A stretch of 64,000 nt of DNA from Arachnopeziza araneosa (taxonomy: Eukaryota; Ascomycota; Leotiomycetes; Helotiales; Arachnopezizaceae). The first letter of the stretch is position 1; every line of letters starts with the position of its first letter. Positions 58,501-64,000 of the stretch are shown piece by piece. The DNA is taken from assembly GCA_003988855.1 (NCBI GenBank), contig QYAI01000050.1, forward strand, positions 124,001 through 188,000, read 5' to 3'. Below the pieces are notes generated by a model. That model saw only the letters and a list, made by a program, of their open reading frames with translations, searched no databases and was not told where the DNA came from. A program made the position numbers and the translations under genes.

Positions 58501-58943
58501 GAGCTAATCTTGGAGTTTGGAGGATGTATGCACTTTAACGGCGTTCAAGGAGATATCAAAACCAGGCAAAGGCATTATGGGAGGATATTCTAAGGAAAGA
58601 TAGAGTTTCTCATCGTCAGAGTGGAAAAAAATCCTGTTTCTCAAGAACGTTCTCGCCCAACCTTTCTAGCTTCCCAACAACCATAAAAGTTTCAAGGTTA
58701 GGTGACCATGTCATAAATCCGGAATGCTCCTCGAGTATCAGTTTCTTTCCAACTATTTCTCAAAAGAATTTCGCATTGCATTCTTTATCAATCGCTCCAC
58801 CTGCAGCATCCTTTGGACTCCTTGGAGGTAAGCTTTGATTTAGGAACCAATTTTACCGCCTTTATGGAAGACTCAAGCGTAAAATAAGTTTGATGATATA
58901 ATTAAAATATCACCTTTTCGTCCAAATCAGACTATAATCTCTC
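58501..58943. other. Intergenic
   Basis: 3' flank of RRP40. No gene or repeat recognised. Confidence 0.45.
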
Positions 58944-60277
58944 TTCACGTGATAGTTCTTCTAAAATCTGCAAGTGATGCTCCCCGTTTGCTCGCTAACC
59001 AGAATTTTCAAAACACACCTTCTCCAAAATTCGCCATTTCCCAACCAACATCATCTATTCAAGATCACGTCTTGCGACATAAACCAAGGAACTTATCCAA
59101 CCATTCTATTTTATTTCAATCATTTGTCGTGCGCCACCTCCTGATGCCAACTGGTACTGATACCTCCTCGCTTGAATGCCAAGCCACCTGGGAGAATGTC
59201 AACAAACGACCGACACTGCTAAGAGTTGATTCAACGTGAGCCCCATCGCATCTCAACATTATTTCCAACGAACAATTATATTACTTCCTGCATAGAGATA
59301 CCAATTTGGGACGATCTCCGCAAGCCATGTCGACCTGTTCGGAATCAATGGAGGGATCACGTCAATCGCTTGATTGGATACTTTGCTGTCTCGAGTTTGA
59401 AGCCTGACAATTTGATCGAAGACCTTCACCTTTACTATCTTCAATCTTTGATGGCTTATTGTAAGTTTCTAACATCCTCACTACTTGACGTTCATATTAC
59501 TCGATATATTCTATGATGGTAGCTTAACACTGATATTTAGTTTCATCGCGAAACAATTATACCACTAGCTTTTTGTTCTGACACACAACCATACACTCTT
59601 TAATTTGTCCTTCTATATTAATTACCAGTGCTAATCAAGCTTTTGGCGCAGATTATTTGCCTCTGTACATCCTAGAGCAGCTTTCAGCTCAATCACGATG
59701 GATCCACAATCGAAAGTCCACCTCCGCCTTGAAGTACTTTCTCTCGAATAATGACTATCCTATATGGTTTCGATGAGAAAATATATCTTGCCACACGGCA
59801 ATGCCTCGCTAAGTTCGAAATATCAGAACTTCACATCTTGAATGCGTGCTAAATAAAGTCTTTTTAACTGTTTTTAAGTCAAATGAACGAACCAGTTATG
59901 TTCACTACCCAAAACACGGATTTTATACTTATCCATCGGCAAGTCCTCAATCTCTTCCACTTTAATGGTGACAACATAGTCGTTTCTCTGGAAATCGGAT
60001 ACTTGTTCGAATACCTTCTCTTGTTCACATGTAAGTCTTGCTTCGTACAACCTCTTCATACCACAAACCACCTTTAATTGAATACTCACTAACAAATCGT
60101 CCTATAGACTACATTCCTAAAGCTTCTCCAGTGCGGCAGCATCTGATTAATACCGTTCAAACCAAAATAGGTTCGTTCGGTCTACCAACGATGGTGACAT
60201 TATCACCAGCGTCAAATATTATTGTTTGTATATCCCAAGGCACCAAGATCTCCAAGCATGATGAGAAAATTGTATGA
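58944..60277 (+). CDS. Hypothetical multi-exon gene, model unresolved
   Basis: Several plus-strand pieces look coding. One around 59144-59235 starts MPTGTDTSSLECQATWENVN, and a piece at 59286-59460 holds IPIWDDLRKPCRPVRNQWRD and LIEDLHLYYLQSLMAY before a GTAAGT donor. A piece near 59650-59760 holds YLPLYILEQLSAQSRWIHNR. A final pair is joined by a canonical intron (about 60030-60109, GTAAGT, branch ACTAAC, TATAG): VVSLEIGYLFEYLLLFT to YYIPKASPVRQHLINTVQTK, ending at 60277. I could not join all pieces in one frame. No family recognised. It could be a real gene of unknown function or one that is decaying. Confidence 0.35.
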
Positions 60278-60955
60278 AGGTTTCGAATCTTCATATGAAG
60301 GTCATGAGATCCAATGAGCGTATATCTGAGCTTCGTCTTCATGTCATTCAATCAAAGTGAAACTAAATAATAGACACATTCTGACTATATTGAAGCGAAA
60401 TATGGTTTGCTCAAACTAAGACAAAAAAAACGTCATTCCTCTAGTAGCAAACGTCATCGCATTATGAACTATAACTACTTAAGAATATGGCGACCAATTT
60501 AGTAGTGTCGATTCTTCTTCGACTTCAAGGCACTAGTCTCGTCGCTTTCGTACTCTCAAAGGTACGTCATAGTCGGATCCCTTTCTCTTTCTGAAGTATG
60601 ATGATTGGTGGAGGTTTTGCAGCCTTTGGGCTCTGAGTAATAACATACCTGGTCTCTCATTCTAAGTTTTTATTTCTGACCATATCTGATTTCGCTTCCA
60701 TCTTTACTCCAGAATTACCCACATCAACAAGAAGACCGCTGCTGACTGGCTCTAGTATCTAGATATCGATGACAGATGAAGTAGATGTGAGTCGAGAATC
60801 TTGCCTTGGCTCATCATGCACTTTCCACAAGAGTATCCGAGTCCAAATCACATTCAGTGAACCTATTTTGATACGGGATTATTTGCCTACTTGATGAATA
60901 TCTTCAATTGCCAATATGTCAAGTAGTACTCGTGCAAATTACTACCTAAAGACCC
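60278..60955. other. Intergenic flank of the transposon
   Basis: No gene recognised. CT-rich and AT-rich stretches precede the left end of the Tc1/mariner-type relic. Confidence 0.4.
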
Positions 60956-62304
60956 TAATTCGTGTAGAGAAGAGCAAAGAAGCTCCGATTTTATGTTGCG
61001 CTTAACCCAGCGGAGGCAGGAAGTCGTTCCGCTAGATTGCAAAAGAATATGCCTTTTCTTTAAGTACAGCGCACCGATAGAAGCAAGACCGTGTTCAATT
61101 AGGCTCTCCTGCGTATCATCGATTGCGCAATCGATCGAATACCTTAGGTCGAAACGCGAAGAGCCTTACAGAAGTGTGGGAAAAGCTTTGCTCTTCGTCG
61201 TATAACGAGCTTCGCGATCAACTATACGAAGTTCAGATCGAGCGCTACGGCTTGAATATCTCGAAGCGTACAATGCAGCGAAACCTCGAAAAGTACACAA
61301 AAGAAGGCGAAAGATATCTGCAAGCGTACGTTACAAAGAAGCTTTCTCCGAAGAACGAACGCGCAAGGCAAAGATATAGAGATGAGCACAAAGAGAAGAC
61401 GATTGACAATTGGTGGTCTTCTATAGTCTTTACAGACGAAGCACATATTGATCCGAGTGCTATGAGAGTTGGACATATACTTCGAGAACAAGGTTACTGA
61501 TACGATACAGAGAATATTCAACAAAGAGGCGATCTGACAGGCGTAAAGCTTCATATTGCCGGTTAGGTAAATTGGCACGAGAAATGCGACGAATTGATTT
61601 TTTATAAAGATGAGGAAGAGCATACTAAACGTCCTCTTTGGATTCCGAAGCCTCGAAAGAGCAAGTACGAGTCTATAGAAGCGTTTGCAGACTGTGTACA
61701 AGATTAGGAAGCTTCTTTGCTGAGAGATCAAGAAGTAAAGCCGAAAGGGAACGGAATGAAGGAGGTATACTACGTAGAGAAGCTATTGCTAGTTTATATT
61801 AATGCTATAGAGTATCTTCAAGCTCAGTATGATAAAGACTTCGTTTTACAAGAAGATGGAGACTCTTCGCACGGTCACGATATTATTGTTGATGAAATCT
61901 ACCTTGCAGAGAAAGCTGCTAAACGAAAACACTTTTTAATTAAAAGAGAAAATTAAGGTTGATTTGAAAGCTACGAAGGTACGAAAAGAACACGGTATAA
62001 AGATTTTTCTTTACCCTGCTCAGAGCCCTGATTTGAATCTAATAGAAGCGTGTTGGAATATATTAAAGCAGAGAATACGCTGCTATGAATGGCATTCACT
62101 TGAGGAGTTAAAAAGAATAATTCAAGAAGAGTAGAAGCTTATAACGATAGATGAAATACGCTTACGCATTAGAGATATGCCTGAAAGATGCAGTTTGCTA
62201 GCAAATACTAATAGGAAGCCTATTAAGTCTGCAAAATGGTAATGGTTTTATGTATATAGAGCATTTTGGTGTTTGCGGTTAATTTAGGGGTGTTCCACGA
62301 ATTA
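60956..62304 (+). mobile_element. Inactive Tc1/mariner-type DNA transposon with mutated DDE transposase
   Basis: About 1.35 kb. The same 9 bp (TAATTCGTG) occur at 60956-60964 and, inverted, at 62296-62304, consistent with short terminal repeats at TA. Inside, a degraded transposase reads on the + strand from about 61123 to 62240. It carries KKLSPKNERARQRYRDEHK, the first catalytic Asp in IVFTDEAHID, the second in VLQEDGDSSHGHD, and the Glu in PDLNLIEACWNILKQRI. It is interrupted by a TGA (61498), three TAGs at expected Trp positions (near 61564, 61706 and 62131) and one frameshift near 61945. All stops fit C-to-T or G-to-A changes. The N-terminal helix-turn-helix region is poorly preserved. 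Confidence 0.75.
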
Positions 62305-63106
62305 TGTCACCTACTGGTGAGATACTATTGATGCTGACATTGGCAATGACAGAAGATCTTTCATCTGGTTATGACTCAAGATACCTGCTCCTTCAGATTT
62401 GGCATCGCTCTAAACTCCACCATACTATGCTGATAATAACTTTTAGCATAGGCTCATTTGAAGCAGAATTTTAGGGTGTTTTAGACATCTGATAAATAGT
62501 AAGTGATAATCTTGTTGAGCACAAGACAGGGGATCTCGGTATCAAATGATGATAACACTGTTCTGCATCTGATTTATCATGGTGACACAACTCCTTCATT
62601 TCTCGTCTGAATTGAAGCTGAGATTTCTCTTATTTTTCTATCTATTCCTCCATTCAAAGCTAACGGGCGGTTGAAAATATCGGTAGACCAGCCATTTCGG
62701 GGGAGTAGGAAGGGCCCGAGGGCAAATTTTGCGTGTAGCAATAGTCAAACTGATGCAGTAGAAATGGAATCTAAATTTGAACATACGTAGGATAGATAGC
62801 AGACGAGAAAATGCCAAAATGGACCTCTACCATCCATGGATTTGAGAAATGAAAATTGGGGCGAAAAGAGCGGGAGCAGAAGAACACCAAGGCCGTCCGG
62901 CATATGAGAATATCAGAGAGATGGTCAGTTCACAACGGGTGGTCACCGATAAAGAATTCGTTTAGACATGACGCCTCTCTTGTAGAACGGTTCTTCAATC
63001 CAGCCAAGCCACCAATTCAGCTCCATACTGGCGTTTTCTATGATACAATGCCGCCTCCATCTCCAGCTCGCCATCAAAATCTTTATACCTCATGTACCCT
63101 CATCGT
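62305..63106. other. Intergenic
   Basis: 3' flank of ATP18 and the right flank of the transposon. A plus-strand ORF at 62856-63110 shows no motif and overlaps the end of the ATP18 exon. Nothing else recognised. Confidence 0.4.
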
Positions 63107-63489
63107 CTAATGCTTATCCGCCGGCTTGCTGCTGGGATTTGGGTTTCTGGGATCGTTCCTGAATTCATCGGCTGTGAAGATAGCTGTAAGCGTAGACCCG
63201 GATCGGAAGGGAGAGACAATTCATACAGTTGACCATTGCATTCTGGGCCGAGTTGACACCGTAGAGGATGACCAATCCTGCATCGATCATTAGCATAGCT
63301 TCCAGACCATCCTCAGTTGCAATTGATTGGGTGTGTTCCGAGCTAGAGAGGGCGCGCGACGTACCAGCAATAAAGAAAGGAGCCATGGGCTTCGCTGTTC
63401 AGAGTCTTCATCAGCATCCAATTCCCTCAGCGGGCGAGCAGAGCACACGTACCAACAGGGCCTGGGAACTTCTTTGGTAGGAGAGGCAT
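63107..63489 (-). CDS. ATP18: Mitochondrial F1Fo ATP synthase subunit J (Atp18)
   Basis: Four tiny exons (63489-63453, 63394-63365, 63277-63227, 63171-63107) join in frame to 60 residues. The protein reads MPLLPKKFPGPVAKPMAPFF, then a single membrane helix IAGLVILYGVNSAQNAMV, then NSDEFRNDPRNPNPSSKPAD and KH. This matches fungal subunit J, with the conserved PKKFPxPV, YGVNS and DEFKNDPRNP blocks. It anchors in the inner mitochondrial membrane and helps dimerise ATP synthase. Four exons for 60 codons is typical of this gene in filamentous fungi. All introns are GT-AG and each join restores the family sequence, so the model is strong. Confidence 0.92.
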
Positions 63490-64000
63490 CTTGGATGTAT
63501 GTGGAATTGCGGATGGTGGTTGTGGGTGGTCAATTGAGGATGTGATGGTGTTGTAGTAAAGCTGCAGTGGCTCTTCCGAAGCTTCTTCGTTGAGCCTCAG
63601 GCGTGAATGGGAGCCTCAGGTCATGCAGTGTGACACCTCAGGCCACAGAGCTAGCTCCGAAGGCGGACAATGCGGGTCACGTGGAGCACACCCCTGTCGG
63701 AGAACCAAACCAATCCGGTTCAATCCAGAAAGTGCGGGGTGCCACACAGCGGTGCCTACCCCGGATTTCAAGCCAGAGCATTACGTCGGAATCCAAGTGC
63801 CATAGTGTCCTGCATATTCCCTCTTTCTCCTCATTTCTCCTTTCCTCCTCCTCCTCCTCCTTCTCTCACCTCCCGCCCCTCTCGTTCGTTATTTACAACT
63901 GAACCCGCTCCTCATCCCGACCAATTGCGTCTCACTCCAACGCTCGAGCTCCAAAAAGCAAGGAAAACAACGTCACGACGACATCGGAGCTTCCAACAGC
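63490..64000. promoter_or_regulatory. ATP18 upstream region and window end
   Basis: Promoter of ATP18 (reading left) with CACGTG near 63679, and a strongly pyrimidine-rich tract (63815-63895, CTCCTCCTCC) that looks like the promoter of a plus-strand gene beyond the window end. No complete gene seen. Confidence 0.4.

Noticed and set aside
61222..61731. 169-residue minus-strand open frame
   Set aside because: It lies antisense to the transposase relic and has no motif; it is a shadow.
1..64000. tRNA, rRNA or CRISPR arrays
   Set aside because: No convincing tRNA A/B-box cloverleaf, rRNA core or regularly spaced repeats seen on reading both strands; a covariance search was not possible.

Overview
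The window is nuclear DNA of a filamentous ascomycete (Pezizomycotina). The style of the genes suggests a plant-associated Leotiomycete, but that class-level call is an inference. Evidence: many short GT-AG introns (about 45-90 nt) with CTAAC-type branch sites, fungal Zn2Cys6 regulators, a HET-domain gene, a Clr5-domain gene, a GH7 cellobiohydrolase, an AA9 lytic polysaccharide monooxygenase, and the housekeeping genes SSZ1, RRP40 and ATP18 at one end. Gene density is moderate, with long intergenic tracts that hold gene relics and transposon debris.

Layout. 1-8 kb: a secreted crotonase-fold protein (+), a frameshifted relic of a fungal protein family (-), a quinone-oxidoreductase-like enzyme (-) and a truncated CorA-like relic (-). 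8.4-10.5 kb: an intact DUF2985 membrane protein (+). 10.5-15.7 kb: repeat DNA, a pseudokinase relic and a heavily broken amidase relic (+). 15.8-16.6 kb: AA9 LPMO (-). 17.3-21.9 kb: a hypothetical gene and a multi-exon CorA-like membrane protein (+). 22.6-24.9 kb: HET-domain protein (-). 25.8-30.3 kb: a Zn2Cys6 regulator followed by a DHA-type MFS transporter, both +, a plausible regulator/efflux pair. 30.5-31.9 kb: Ytp1-like membrane protein (-). 32.8-35.1 kb: HerA/FtsK-like P-loop ATPase (+). 35.5-38.4 kb: two tandem paralogous secreted Cys proteins (-), the second with an in-frame stop near its signal peptide. 39.7-40.1 kb: small secreted Cys-rich protein (-). 41.5-44.0 kb: Clr5-domain protein (-). 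44.8-45.5 kb: hypothetical (+). 46.1-47.2 kb: AdipoR/Izh receptor (+). 47.6-49.6 kb: Zn2Cys6 regulator with an apparent 3-nt microexon in the DNA-binding domain (-). 50.4-51.8 kb: GH7 (-). 52-55.7 kb: no convincing gene. 55.7-58.5 kb: SSZ1 (-) and RRP40 (+), divergent from a 206-bp shared promoter. 58.9-60.3 kb: unresolved hypothetical. 61.0-62.3 kb: mutated Tc1/mariner-type transposon. 63.1-63.5 kb: ATP18 in four tiny exons (-).

Functional themes. AA9 LPMO and GH7 act together in oxidative and hydrolytic cellulose attack. The Clr5 and Zn2Cys6 regulators, secreted Cys proteins, HET protein and MFS exporter are typical of a lineage-specific, environment-facing region. The SSZ1/RRP40/ATP18 end looks like conserved core genome. 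Exon coordinates were worked out by hand from splice consensus plus reading-frame closure, and no similarity search was run. Family calls rest on recognised motifs.
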